A stretch of 64,000 nt of DNA. It comes from Alistipes sp. CHKCI003. GTDB lineage: Bacteria; Bacteroidota; Bacteroidia; Bacteroidales; Rikenellaceae. The position numbers were made by a program, and so were the translations under genes. Position 1 is the first letter of the stretch. Each line of letters starts with the position of its first letter. The stretch is taken from the NCBI RefSeq assembly GCF_900021155.1, contig NZ_FCNT01000012.1, forward strand, positions 1-64,000. The letters run 5' to 3'. Positions 11,579 through 19,536 of the stretch are shown piece by piece. Under the pieces are notes generated by a model. It worked only from the letters and a program-made list of their open reading frames with translations. It did not search any database and was not told where the DNA came from.

Positions 11579-12103
11579 TTATTCGTTCAACGTGAACTTC
11601 CATGCGCAGCAGCAGCTCTCGTCGGTCATCTCCGGATAGCAGCTGATGCACTGGCAGGCGATGCGGTCGTCTATCGTCCGGGCGAAGCCGCTGTACTCGA
11701 TGACACCGACCGACTTGCACGGGTGGAACTCCATGCCCTTGCGCTTGCGGGCCGTCTGCACGAAGCAGTCCACCATGCGGTACGTCAGCGTCCTGCCGTC
11801 TTCGCCGAACACGAAATCCTGCTTGTTGATGTGGGCGTAGAAGCGCAGTTGCAGGGCTTTCGCCAGCCCTTCGAGGCCGGGGCGCTCCGGCAGGCCGAGA
11901 AACGCTTTGATGCGCCGGGCTTCCGTCGCGGTATATACTTTCCATGCTTCGCAGTCGTGGTACATGGCCTCGTCCATGCCGAATTTGCGCTCGACAGATT
12001 GGAACCACACGCCGTCCATGGCGAGCCAGTTCTTCGAGTAGGCTTCGATCAGGGAGATGAGCTCCCCCTTGCTCAGCGAACTTAAAAGGTCATTCCGGTT
12101 CAT
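11579..12103 (-). CDS. Cysteine-rich protein of DUF6125 type, function unknown
   Basis: 174 aa if it starts at MNRNDLLSSLSKGEL (12103); an upstream in-frame ATG at 12133 would add ten lysine/asparagine-rich residues and is less likely. The protein resembles what I recall as DUF6125: a helical N-terminal half with LIEAYSKNWLAMDGVWFQSVE and a C-terminal half with clustered cysteines (IACQCISCYPEMTDESCCCAW) that could bind a metal. It is divergent from an HxlR regulator, with a palindrome in the shared intergenic region, so joint regulation is plausible. Function is unknown. The family assignment is from memory and not secure. Confidence 0.6.
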   Translation of the reverse strand: MNRNDLLSSLSKGELISLIEAYSKNWLAMDGVWFQSVERKFGMDEAMYHDCEAWKVYTATEARRIKAFLGLPERPGLEGLAKALQLRFYAHINKQDFVFGEDGRTLTYRMVDCFVQTARKRKGMEFHPCKSVGVIEYSGFARTIDDRIACQCISCYPEMTDESCCCAWKFTLNE

Positions 12104-12219
12104 GTTGTTCTTATTTTTAATGTTGGGGTTCAATTTTCACGGCAAAAAATCATTGCCTTGTTTTCGCTGCAAAATTAGATGCGGGACGGTGTAACTGCAA
12201 TAAGTGGTAAATTTATCAT

Positions 12220-12241
12220 CGGGTGAATGTTTTATCACCCG
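12220..12241. promoter_or_regulatory. Inverted repeat, candidate HxlR operator
   Basis: CGGGTGA (12220-12226) and TCACCCG (12235-12241) form 7-bp perfect arms around 8 bp, just upstream of the -7 box of the HxlR gene and between it and the divergent DUF6125-like gene. Confidence 0.5.
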
Positions 12242-12253
12242 ACAAAGTTTCGT

Positions 12254-12261
12254 TACCTTTG
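12254..12261 (+). promoter_or_regulatory. -7 element of the first HxlR gene
   Basis: TACCTTTG followed by GCG, 29 bp before the ATG at 12290; a -33 TTTG is not evident, so the promoter may need help or be overlapped by the operator. Confidence 0.6.
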
Positions 12262-12289
12262 CGGGCATAAGATTGCGAACGAGTCGGAC

Positions 12290-12655
12290 ATGAAATACGA
12301 ACGGAAAATACCCATCGACCTCGGATGCGGCGTGAGCATCTATCAGATCATGGCGGGCGGCAAATGGAAGCCCTACCTGATCAACTGCATGAACCGCGGC
12401 CTGCGTCGCCCCAGCCAATTCCTGCGCATCATTCCGGGAGTCAGCAAGCGAGTGCTTGCGCAGCAGCTGAGCGAAATGGAACGGATGGGAATAGTCGTCA
12501 GGACGGTCTACCCGGAGACACCGCCCCGCACCGAATACGAACTCTCGGAGACAGGACGCTCGATTATCCCGATCATCCGGATGATGGACGAGTGGGGCCT
12601 GAAGCACAACAACCTGTTCGACGAGATGGGGAAATACAAAGAACCGGACCGCTGA
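12290..12655 (+). CDS. HxlR/YodB-family winged-helix transcriptional regulator (1)
   Basis: 121 aa. Family hallmarks are the IYQIMAGGKWKPYLINCM entry into the winged helix, LRRPSQFLRIIPGVSKRVLAQQLSEME (recognition region) and VYPETPPRTEYELSETGRS (the wing, invariant P-x-x-P-P-R-x-E-Y-x-L). Start chosen at MKYERKIPID because the promoter -7 box at 12254-12261 lies downstream of the earlier in-frame ATG at 12227. HxlR proteins are dimeric and often sense electrophiles or oxidants through cysteines; Cys residues occur near positions 13 and 34. The redox operon of the same element is a possible target, though nearer targets are its own and the divergent gene. Confidence 0.9.
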   Translation: MKYERKIPIDLGCGVSIYQIMAGGKWKPYLINCMNRGLRRPSQFLRIIPGVSKRVLAQQLSEMERMGIVVRTVYPETPPRTEYELSETGRSIIPIIRMMDEWGLKHNNLFDEMGKYKEPDR

Positions 12656-12675
12656 AAATCCGCGATGACGCCTCC

Positions 12676-12711
12676 AAGACCGCGTCCGCTCAAGGAGCCG
12701 GTCTTTTTTCT
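12676..12711 (+). terminator. Terminator after the first HxlR gene
   Basis: AAGACCG (12676-12682) pairs with CGGTCTT (12699-12705), followed by a T-rich run; 20 bp past the stop codon. Confidence 0.7.
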
Positions 12712-12798
12712 TTTCTTCCGCACCGGAGCTTCCGTAACCGCCCGCCTTCCCCGAACCGCTATTCTTTGACGTAACTTAAACAGCATCAAAGAACGGAA

Positions 12799-12930
12799 CT
12801 GTTTCTCAAACGCAAGTACAAGGCGGAAACCTATACCATCGGCAACCCCTATATCGACGGCCGCTTTTTCCGCCACACCATCGAGGATAAAGTACGTGAA
12901 TTGCCCGCCCGCAGTCCCGATACGCCGTGC
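12799..12930 (+). pseudogene. Remnant of a DUF5675-type phage protein
   Basis: Conceptual translation in one frame gives FLKRKYKAETYTIGNPY then IDGRFFRHTIEDKVRE, which I recognise as the N-terminus of DUF5675-type proteins found in Bacteroidales phages and elements. It lacks a start codon and runs directly into terminase sequence, so it is a fused fragment. Confidence 0.55.
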
Positions 12931-13680
12931 GACAACCGGAACATCCCGCAACTGGTGCTGGGCGGCGGCGCGGCCGGCAGCGGGAGGTTCTTTGCATCAA
13001 GTGTCTGGCTCGTGAACGGCTGCAACCGCTTTCCCGACCTTCGCGCCGCGGCGGCCCGCAAGACGCTCAAGAGCCTGAAGGAGTCGACATAGAACACGAT
13101 ACGCACGGTCATCAAGCAGTGGGGGGGGGCGGTGAAAGACGAGCACTACCACATCAACAACGTGGCGGGCACGCTCCGCTTCCGGAACGACAAGCGTGAT
13201 TATCATGCTCGACCTGACCGATCGCCCCTCCGCCCCCGACTTCGGGCGGTTCGGCTCGACGGAGGCGACCATTGCCGCGACGAAGCGTCCGAAGTCAGCC
13301 AGAAAACCGTCGAGGTGCTCTTCTCACGCCTGCGCTGGAAGACGCACGAGACGTTCAAGGTCTCGAAGATGCTCCTTACGCCCAACCCCACGACGAACTG
13401 GATTCGCAGCCGCTTCGTACAGAACGACAACGGCGAGCGGGCAACCTGCCGCGAGGGGGGGGGCTGCGTCCCGTTCTCCGTGTGCGACAATCCCGACATC
13501 GCCTCCCGGCCGACCTACGAGTCCACGCTGAACAAGATCAGCGACCATGCGACGAAAGACCGCCTGCCGTACGACAACTGGGACTTCGTGGAGGTCAACG
13601 ACACAGCTGTTTACAACCGCTTCGACGGGGCCCTGCATTTGGTCACGGGACTGCGGGCAAGGGCGTATGACCCGTCCCGT
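12931..13680 (+). pseudogene. Phage terminase large subunit, decayed
   Basis: Reads like a PBSX-type terminase ATPase/nuclease. PQLVLGGGAAGSGR is a damaged Walker A region, followed by AAARKTLKSLKEST and a TAG stop, then HYHINNVAGTLRF, DEASEVSQKTVEVLFSRLRW (Walker B region) and MLLTPNPTTNWIRSRFVQ. There are at least one nonsense codon (about 13090), a frame change around 13190-13270, and two nine-G tracts (13121-13129 and 13455-13463). The C-terminal nuclease domain is missing. It shows that the element contains phage DNA, but no other head or tail genes are present. Confidence 0.75.
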
Positions 13681-13886
13681 CCGCCGATTACCTTGGTGGC
13701 TTTGCTGCCGTTTGTTTCGGTACACATACAAAAAAAAGCGCGCCCCGAAGCCGCACCCATTCAACCCTAAGCATATAGTTCGCCTCTGAATGTCTATCCC
13801 GGAAGATTACTCGACCGAGATTCTTTACATCTTACCACGAAGGCGGGGTGCTGAAACCGATATGAATCTATAAAAATACTGGAATT

Positions 13887-14168
13887 ATGACAAAAGCAGA
13901 CATTGTTGCGGAAATTACAAAGCAGACAGGAATCGAGAAAGCGGTTGTATCTGAAGTGACTGAGGCTTTCATGGAAAATGTAAAAGACGCGATGGTCGGC
14001 GGAGACGAGGTATTCCTGCGCGGCTTCGGCAGCTTCATCATCAAGCGCCGGGCAGAGAAGACGGCACGCAATATCTCGAAAAATACGACCATCATTATTC
14101 CGGCGCATAATATCCCTGCTTTCGAGCCGGCCAAGACATTCATGGCGGCCGTGAAAGACAGCGAGTAG
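13887..14168 (+). CDS. HU family DNA-binding protein
   Basis: 93-aa histone-like protein: MTKADIVAEITKQTGI helical dimerisation part, then GDEVFLRGFGSFIIKRRAEKTARNI and the beta-arm NTTIIIPAHNIPAFEPAKTF, with the conserved proline at the arm tip replaced by I-I-P-A-H. HU/IHF-like proteins bend DNA and are frequently carried by Bacteroidetes mobile elements, where they can assist integration or mobilisation. Intact, unlike the adjoining phage remnants. No clear promoter box upstream. A large imperfect stem-loop follows it at 14208-14285. Confidence 0.93.
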   Translation: MTKADIVAEITKQTGIEKAVVSEVTEAFMENVKDAMVGGDEVFLRGFGSFIIKRRAEKTARNISKNTTIIIPAHNIPAFEPAKTFMAAVKDSE

Positions 14169-14207
14169 CCCCGTTCAATAGGCGAAAGGCCGATATATCC
14201 GTACATA

Positions 14208-14285
14208 CGCAGTTTCCGGTTTTTGATAATGGCAAGGCGGCATAGAGTATATGCAAGTATATAGTTATCAATACTGGAAACTGCG
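14208..14285. repeat. Long imperfect inverted repeat downstream of the HU gene
   Basis: CGCAGTTTCCGGTTTTTGATAA (written here as two blocks: CGCAGTTTCC then GGTTTTTGATAA, 14208-14229) is the near-complement of 14265-14285, with a 35-nt A/T-rich loop containing TATATGCAAGTATATA. Too long-looped for a typical terminator; may be a recombination or nicking site, or a structured RNA end. Confidence 0.55.
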
Positions 14286-14369
14286 TCTTATTCTTTAGTT
14301 TACCGTTTCATCCTTATCGGGCACGCGCTTACGACCGCCGTGCAGGCAGATGCAATCTCGTCCTTTTCC

Positions 14370-14849
14370 TCAGTTTGCAGGAATCGTTTTACAGGCAGAC
14401 CGGTTCTTCGCCAGCCTTTTCGTCCGCAGCAGATAGTATATGAATCCCAGCGTAATCAGGAAATCTATTCCGCCGATGACTGCAAACACCCCGATTAACC
14501 CCTGACAGGCGGTATAATATCCGATAATCACCGCGAAAACACTCCGTCCGATGCCATTGCAAAGAATGATAAACCTGTTCGTCCGGCTTAACGGATCGCT
14601 CGAAACCGCCAACACGATAACCCCGATCAGCACCAAATCTATGCCTGCGGTATTGATAAAAAGCGTGTGAAATATATCGGACGGTATCGAAATATCGTTA
14701 CCACCCAATCCCATAGAGGCATTCAGGCGGTTGAAGAAAGAAAGGTACGATTCATATACTTTGGGGACGATAAACAGGAAGGCCCCGACAATATTGAATA
14801 TTCCGCTGAATCTGAGCAGCCGTTTGAACTGAATGACGCTGTTTTCCAT
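14370..14849 (-). CDS. Small four-helix integral membrane protein, unknown
   Basis: 159 aa from MENSVIQFKRLLRF; the ORF is open further upstream, but that part overlaps the radical SAM gene. Four hydrophobic segments are visible: FSGIFNIVGAFLFIVPKVY, a segment around INTAGIDLVLIGVIVLAV, IGRSVFAVIIGYYTACQG and IGGIDFLITLGFIYYLL. The C-terminus is basic. It begins 11 bp after the stop of the radical SAM gene, so it is the distal gene of a two-gene operon. No family recognised; similar short four-helix proteins are often annotated only as hypothetical. Its role may be linked to the radical SAM enzyme's product, which is inference from position alone. Confidence 0.75.
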   Translation of the reverse strand: MENSVIQFKRLLRFSGIFNIVGAFLFIVPKVYESYLSFFNRLNASMGLGGNDISIPSDIFHTLFINTAGIDLVLIGVIVLAVSSDPLSRTNRFIILCNGIGRSVFAVIIGYYTACQGLIGVFAVIGGIDFLITLGFIYYLLRTKRLAKNRSACKTIPAN

Positions 14850-14859
14850 TTTCGAAATC

Positions 14860-15762
14860 TTATAATGAACGAATGTTTCGTCTGTATGTTTGCAATTCCG
14901 CTTCACCGATATTTTCCCTCATCTTCCTTAATTCGGCCAAGATTCTGTTCTTGTCTTCGGGCAAAAAACCGTTTATCGGAACGGGATTGGATACGGTATC
15001 GGCGAGCAACGTCGTCCTGTTTTCGAGATTTCCGATGAAAGTCATCAGCTCCTCCAGTCTTTCGTGCTCGGGAGATACCGCATAATTTCCGTTTGCCACG
15101 TCCCCGTAAAGTTCCGATCCGGGAAACAGGGTCAAGGACACTACGGATATGATGTACGGTTTCAGCCGGCTGAATAATTTTGCGCTCGCCAAGGCGTTCC
15201 TCCGTCCATTCCCTTTCCCCGCAAGTCCTGTCAGGTAAACGATATAGTATTCTATTCCCGCTTCTTCCAATTTCCTGCACTGCTCGAAGGTGTCCTGTGC
15301 CGTATTCCCTTTATTCATTTTAGCCAACGTCATGTCGTCGCCCGTCTCCGTTCCGATGGAAAGGCCGTTGAACCCGTAGCTGCGGAGTTCTTTCAGTTGC
15401 TCCACGGTCTTGTTCTTTATGTCGGAGATTCGGGAGAATGTGCCGATTTGGCAACGGGGAAGATAGTCGTGGACGGTCATGGCGAGTTCTTTCAGCCTGT
15501 CGAAACTCAATGCGAAAGGGTTGGCACCGGTTAGAAACACGCGCCTCGCCCGCGGCTGGTAATGCCGGATAATCTCCAAGTCCGACACGATCTCGGACAT
15601 GGGCGATACCCGGAACTCAATTCCCGGGTACAGACTGCAAAACTTGCATCGGTGGTGGGTACATCCCACGGTTGCTTGCAGGAGTACCGAACCGGCTTCA
15701 TACGGCGGTCGCCATATCGGCCCCGTAAAGTGCATTTTTTCAATATCCATTCTAATTCTCAT
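14860..15762 (-). CDS. Radical SAM enzyme, uncharacterised subgroup
   Basis: 300-aa radical SAM protein with the cluster-binding cysteines at 34, 39 and 42 (VGCTHHRCKFCSLY, a C-x4-C-x2-C arrangement typical of a COG1032-like subgroup rather than the canonical C-x3-C-x2-C). Other landmarks are VFLTGANPFALS, GLSIGTETGDD (SAM ribose/GXIXGXXE-like) and a helical C-terminus. It lacks an SPASM or B12 domain. Starts at 15762 (MRIRMDIEKMHFTGP); internal Met at 15750 is possible. Co-transcribed with a four-helix membrane protein, and divergent from the second HxlR regulator, which may control both. Substrate unknown. Confidence 0.88.
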   Translation of the reverse strand: MRIRMDIEKMHFTGPIWRPPYEAGSVLLQATVGCTHHRCKFCSLYPGIEFRVSPMSEIVSDLEIIRHYQPRARRVFLTGANPFALSFDRLKELAMTVHDYLPRCQIGTFSRISDIKNKTVEQLKELRSYGFNGLSIGTETGDDMTLAKMNKGNTAQDTFEQCRKLEEAGIEYYIVYLTGLAGKGNGRRNALASAKLFSRLKPYIISVVSLTLFPGSELYGDVANGNYAVSPEHERLEELMTFIGNLENRTTLLADTVSNPVPINGFLPEDKNRILAELRKMRENIGEAELQTYRRNIRSL

Positions 15763-15835
15763 TTAATGGTTTGCCGAACCCGTATAAACCTTTGAAAAGA
15801 TTATGGTTCTGTTCGTATATTTAATTACTTTTGTA

Positions 15836-15843
15836 AAGGCAAA
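15836..15843 (+). promoter_or_regulatory. -7 element for the second HxlR gene
   Basis: TACTTTTG matches TAnnTTTG; it lies about 100 bp before the ATG at 15945 in the divergent intergenic region. Confidence 0.5.
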
Positions 15844-15944
15844 AGTAAACAGGAAGCTGATATAAAAAAAGAACTAACATGATTGTCATATAATTACATC
15901 AATGTTAGTTTTGCTGAATACCACGACACTAAAAATGAGAATTT

Positions 15945-16301
15945 ATGGAAAATAATTTTGAGGAGGCAGTCTGTCCCGCTTGCAGTATCATCGACAGGTT
16001 CGGGGACAAATGGTCCTTGCGCATTCTGATACTCCTGCATACTCACGGGACAATGCGGTTCAACGAGATATTCAAACACATGCCCAACATATCCCAGCGG
16101 ATGTTGTCCGTTGCCCTGAAATCGTTGGAAGCGGATAAATTGGTGAGCCGAAAAGCATATCCCGAAATCCCGCCGCGGGTGGAGTATGCGTTGACGCCGC
16201 TGGGCAGAAGTTTGATTCCACCACTGGAAGGGGTTATCCGATGGGCGATTTCCAATGCCGACGAAATACTGGAGCACCGGAATAAATCAGGCCGGAAATA
16301 G
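15945..16301 (+). CDS. HxlR-family winged-helix transcriptional regulator (2)
   Basis: 118 aa with the complete HxlR core: CPACSIIDRFGDKWSLRILI, MRFNEIFKHMPNISQRMLS and YPEIPPRVEYALTPLGRSL. Two N-terminal cysteines (CPAC, residues 10 and 13) resemble the redox-sensing Cys of YodB/QorR-type members. It is divergent from the radical SAM/membrane protein pair and is the better candidate of the two HxlR proteins for sensing electrophiles. Distinct in sequence from the HxlR gene at 12290, so not a recent duplicate. Confidence 0.92.
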   Translation: MENNFEEAVCPACSIIDRFGDKWSLRILILLHTHGTMRFNEIFKHMPNISQRMLSVALKSLEADKLVSRKAYPEIPPRVEYALTPLGRSLIPPLEGVIRWAISNADEILEHRNKSGRK

Positions 16302-16309
16302 ATCGTTTT

Positions 16310-16438
16310 TTACGCACTGTTCTTATCGGGCACGCATACGACCGCCGCACCGGAAAACACGACCTCGGCGGCTTCGTCTTCCGTGAAGACGCCTTCGGCC
16401 GCGAGCTGCTGCATGCGCAGGCGTCTATCTGAAACCAT
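16310..16438 (-). CDS. Small conserved-looking ORF (42 aa), unknown
   Basis: Minus-strand ORF beginning MVSDRRLRMQQLAAEGVF and ending VVCVPDKNSA. Codon pattern looks coding. A shorter ORF (MNERELIRAFSKELDG...) precedes it on the same strand at about 16446-16523. A diverged copy of its 3' end (GCGGTCGTA...GTGCCCGATAAG) is present at about 14311-14345, so this is a recurring small gene of the element. Function unknown. Confidence 0.4.
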   Translation of the reverse strand: MVSDRRLRMQQLAAEGVFTEDEAAEVVFSGAAVVCVPDKNSA

Positions 16439-16739
16439 ATATCATGTCCCGACCATATACAAGGCGAGCAGGTTCCCGTCCAATTCTTTGGAAAACGCTC
16501 GGATCAATTCGCGTTCGTTCATGCTTCGGTTCGTTTTCGTTGCATAAAAAACGGCGACCATGTTTCCGATGGCCGCCGTTTGGCTGTATGGTTTCGGGGT
16601 TTTCCGTCAGAAGGCGAGGACGGGGCGCACACCATGGGAATTTAAGTCTTTCTGGACAATGCCAAACGATATGCCATTCTTGCCCGAATCACAACTTACG
16701 CCCTATTTCCCGTTATATTCCGATGAAGTCCCAAAATTA

Positions 16740-17213
16740 CCGCGGACAAATTCCACTTTGCCTTCATTCGTCGTCTACCTCGACCCGCATTTCCTCCGTC
16801 GGGAACAACACGTTGGCGAGCGGTGTGGGGAGCGAGGCGGTTTCCGTCGGCAGCAGGTTCATCCGGCCGAGGTTTTCGAGCAGCCTCTCCAAGATGGTCG
16901 TCGAACAGCCGCACGAGAAACAATGCGCCCTGAAGGGTTTCTTGCGGGCCGTCTCCCCTTCGATAAAACTCCCGAACTTACCCTCTTTGCCGCAGAACGG
17001 GCTGCGGGCGATGAGGTTCTTGCCCCCGCCGTCCGTGCCCCGAGTTCCGTCCGCAGCCCGGCCACCAGCAGTTCGTATTCCTGTATCGAGATATACAGCC
17101 GCCCGAAGCGGAAACAGATTGGCAAAAACCTGTTTTTTCAAAATAGGATACGTTTGAAAGAAAATTCCGGCAATCGGAAATGAATATGCTACGTGATAGT
17201 TATCACCGCTCAT
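16740..17213 (-). pseudogene. Relic with a primase-type zinc ribbon
   Basis: Two minus-strand frames joined by a frameshift near 17030 give RFGRLYISIQEYELLVAGLR, then GGGKNLIARSPFCGKEGKFG, then AHCFSCGCSTTILERLLEN. This resembles the CHC2/toprim-type zinc ribbon of phage or element DNA primases, with the first cysteine (normally CPFC) changed to SPFC. The reading frame closes shortly after VEVDDE and no helicase or toprim body follows. Part of the decayed phage component of the island. Confidence 0.5.
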
Positions 17214-17382
17214 GAAAATCCTGCAAATCCAAAATGCGATTTTAATTTTGCAGAAACACTCCGATGCAGTATCTATACACCGTATGATATAGTATGTTTT
17301 ACTCCTAAATTTGATCGATTGTTGACAGGTGATTTTTCTGTCTTTATTAGGATGTGTATTACCCCGACAAGATAAACTGAAG

Positions 17383-18222
17383 TCAAAATTTGAATTGCTT
17401 TGATGTAAGATTATTCCTGTACTCCGACGGCGGCATTCCTATCCGTTTCTGCACATAGCGACTGAAGTAGGAAACGGAAGAGAAATTCATACGCTCGGCA
17501 ATCGCAGTCAGCGGCAATTCCTTTTGACGAAGCAGGCGGGTAATCTCCTGAATGGTGAAGCGGTCTATCCAATAAGTAGCCGGACGGCCGCTTACCTTCC
17601 GGCATATTTCCGACAGGTAGTGCGGGGTAATACAGAGACGGGAAGCATAAAAATCAAGGTCACGGTTTCGCATATATTCACCGTTGTATAACAATTCAAT
17701 GAATTTACGCAACTGCGAAGCGGTATGTTCAGAAGGCTGCAACACATTCCGGCTGCGGGCATGTATGTCGTAAAGGTCGAGGATATGCGCAGTTAACAGG
17801 CTGCCCAATAATTCCTCGCGGAACAGATGTTCCTTTTCTTCCATACGCATACGGAGATACCGCAGGGCGGCTTCGCATATCCGGAAGTCGCGGGCAGAGA
17901 GTTTCATCACAGGATTCTGCAGGAGCGACAGATGCCCGACGATACCGTAATTGCTGCGGATGGCGATCGAGGCGACGAACGCTTCCGAAAGGCTCATCAG
18001 AACGCCTCCGAAATCGTCGGATGCGGAGAATCCGGATCCGAATTCCGCATTGGGCAGGATGACGTAATCGCCCGCTGCGATATTGTAGCGCGTGTCTCGA
18101 AAGGTAAACCCCATATTGCCGCAGCAGCAAAGAATGTGTACGGTCTGTCCGGCATAGCGCAAGGCGTTGAAATCCCGCAACGTGTCGGCAAAAACAATCC
18201 CATCGAAGTCCGTCTGCTCCAT
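17383..18222 (-). CDS. AraC-family transcriptional regulator of the redox operon
   Basis: 279 aa from MEQTDFDGIVFADTL. The ORF is open 23 codons further, but a TATTTTTG -7 element at 18242-18249 (minus strand) puts transcription start inside that extension, so 18222 is the start. The N-terminal half is a cupin-like sensor domain; the C-terminal ~100 residues are a double HTH (LDFYASRLCITPHYLSEICRKVSG and LTAIAERMNFSSVSYFSRY). It is divergent from the aldo/keto reductase operon by 127 bp, the usual arrangement for an activator. The operon promoter has a good -7 box but no -33 box, consistent with activation by this protein. Inducer unknown. Confidence 0.92.
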   Translation of the reverse strand: MEQTDFDGIVFADTLRDFNALRYAGQTVHILCCCGNMGFTFRDTRYNIAAGDYVILPNAEFGSGFSASDDFGGVLMSLSEAFVASIAIRSNYGIVGHLSLLQNPVMKLSARDFRICEAALRYLRMRMEEKEHLFREELLGSLLTAHILDLYDIHARSRNVLQPSEHTASQLRKFIELLYNGEYMRNRDLDFYASRLCITPHYLSEICRKVSGRPATYWIDRFTIQEITRLLRQKELPLTAIAERMNFSSVSYFSRYVQKRIGMPPSEYRNNLTSKQFKF

Positions 18223-18241
18223 AACTGTCTTTCTTTTGCTG

Positions 18242-18249
18242 CAAAAATA
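18242..18249 (-). promoter_or_regulatory. -7 element of the AraC regulator gene
   Basis: Minus strand reads TATTTTTG followed by CAG, 20 bp before the chosen ATG at 18222. Confidence 0.6.
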
Positions 18250-18315
18250 ACTGGAAGCCACGAAAAGTGAAAATTCCTCCTCGAATTTCATAACAGCGGG
18301 ACAACAAGAGCGCGG

Positions 18316-18323
18316 TAACTTTG
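18316..18323 (+). promoter_or_regulatory. -7 element of the redox operon
   Basis: TAACTTTG followed by CGG; a strong AAGGAG Shine-Dalgarno sequence lies at 18342-18347 before the ATG at 18350. No TTTG at the -33 position, suggesting activator dependence. Confidence 0.65.
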
Positions 18324-18349
18324 CGGCAGAAAAATCAAATCAAGGAGAT

Positions 18350-19198
18350 ATGAAAGACGTAAGACTGAACAACGGGGTGAGGATGCCAGCCATAGGCTTC
18401 GGCGTGTTTCAGATTCCCGAAAACGAAACGGAACGGGTCGTAACCGGTGCCATCGAAACGGGCTACCGGCTGATAGACACGGCAGCCGCCTACTTCAACG
18501 AGGAACAGGTGGGCGATGCCATCCGCAGGTCGGGAGTGAAACGTGAGGAGTTTTTCATCACCACCAAACTGTGGGTGCAGGACTATGAATACGACGATGC
18601 GCTGCGGGCGTTCGACCTTTCGATGAAGAAGCTCGGACTGGACTATCTCGACCTCTACCTGATGCACAAACCCTACGGGAATTACTATGCCGCATGGCGG
18701 GCGATGGAGCGGCTCTATATGGAGGGGCGCATCCGAGCGATCGGCGTAACGAGTTTCTCTAACGAACGTCTGCAAGACCTTTTCCTGCACAACGAAATAA
18801 AGCCTGCCGTAAATCAACTTGAAACGCATCCGTTTTTCCAGCAGCAGGCGGCCAATACTTTTTTGCAGCAGGAAGGCATCCAGCACGAGGCATGGGCGCC
18901 TTTCGCCGAGGGGCAGAACGACATTTTCAACCATCCGGTACTGAAAGAAATCGCCGCACGGCACGGTAAGGGCGTCGGGGCCGTTATCCTCCGCTGGCTC
19001 AACCAGCGCAACATCGTGGTCATCCCCAAGACCGTGCGCAGGGAACGGATGGCGGAGAATTTCCATATCCTCGACTTCACGCTGTCGGATGCGGAAATGG
19101 CAGCCATAGCCACGCTGGAGACGGGCCGCAGCCCGATTTACGACGACATGGACCTGCCTACCGTGAAGGGGATAGGGCTGCATAAGATCCACGAATAG
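18350..19198 (+). CDS. Aldo/keto reductase (1), 2,5-diketogluconate reductase-like
   Basis: 282-aa NADPH-dependent carbonyl reductase of the AKR superfamily, soluble. Catalytic tetrad residues are visible: Asp in RLIDTAAAYFNEE, Tyr in the same segment, Lys in FITTKLWV, and His in YLMHKPYGN. The cofactor end carries VVIPKTVRRERMAEN. It has a strong Shine-Dalgarno site, unusual in this window, and opens a seven-gene, same-strand operon. Very similar in layout to the reductase at 19537, so a duplication within the operon is likely. Likely reduces reactive aldehydes or ketones; the exact substrate cannot be inferred. Confidence 0.94.
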   Translation: MKDVRLNNGVRMPAIGFGVFQIPENETERVVTGAIETGYRLIDTAAAYFNEEQVGDAIRRSGVKREEFFITTKLWVQDYEYDDALRAFDLSMKKLGLDYLDLYLMHKPYGNYYAAWRAMERLYMEGRIRAIGVTSFSNERLQDLFLHNEIKPAVNQLETHPFFQQQAANTFLQQEGIQHEAWAPFAEGQNDIFNHPVLKEIAARHGKGVGAVILRWLNQRNIVVIPKTVRRERMAENFHILDFTLSDAEMAAIATLETGRSPIYDDMDLPTVKGIGLHKIHE

Positions 19199-19221
19199 AC
19201 GAAACCGAAAAACAGAGGAGT

Positions 19222-19518
19222 ATGTTACGTCATGTATTCATCATCAATGTCAAAAAAGGGATTCCCGATGACGTGGTAGAACAAAAGATGGCCGAAATGC
19301 GTGCCATGAAAGAGAAGGAAACGGTAATCGAAGGCATCACGGTAGGCCGCACGCGCGGACTGTTCGGACGGCCCGATGCCGTGATGATGGTCATCGACCT
19401 TAAAGACAAGGCCGCTTTCGACGTATTGATCCGGAGCCGGACACACACCGACATTGCGGAAAAAGCCGGAGAGGCATTCGACATGCAGAGCGCCGATATC
19501 GCCCAAATAGAATATTAA
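19222..19518 (+). CDS. Dabb-domain (stress-responsive A/B barrel) protein
   Basis: 98-aa single Dabb domain: MLRHVFIINVKKGIPDDVVEQKMAEM, GITVGRTRGLFG and VMMVIDLKDKAAFD, ending with the helical HTDIAEKAGEAFD. Dabb proteins are dimeric alpha/beta barrels related to antibiotic-biosynthesis monooxygenases and appear in stress or aromatic-metabolism operons. It sits between two aldo/keto reductase genes (23 and 18 bp gaps), so it probably works in the same electrophile or quinone pathway. Confidence 0.85.
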   Translation: MLRHVFIINVKKGIPDDVVEQKMAEMRAMKEKETVIEGITVGRTRGLFGRPDAVMMVIDLKDKAAFDVLIRSRTHTDIAEKAGEAFDMQSADIAQIEY

Positions 19519-19536
19519 CCCATAAAACAGAATTAT

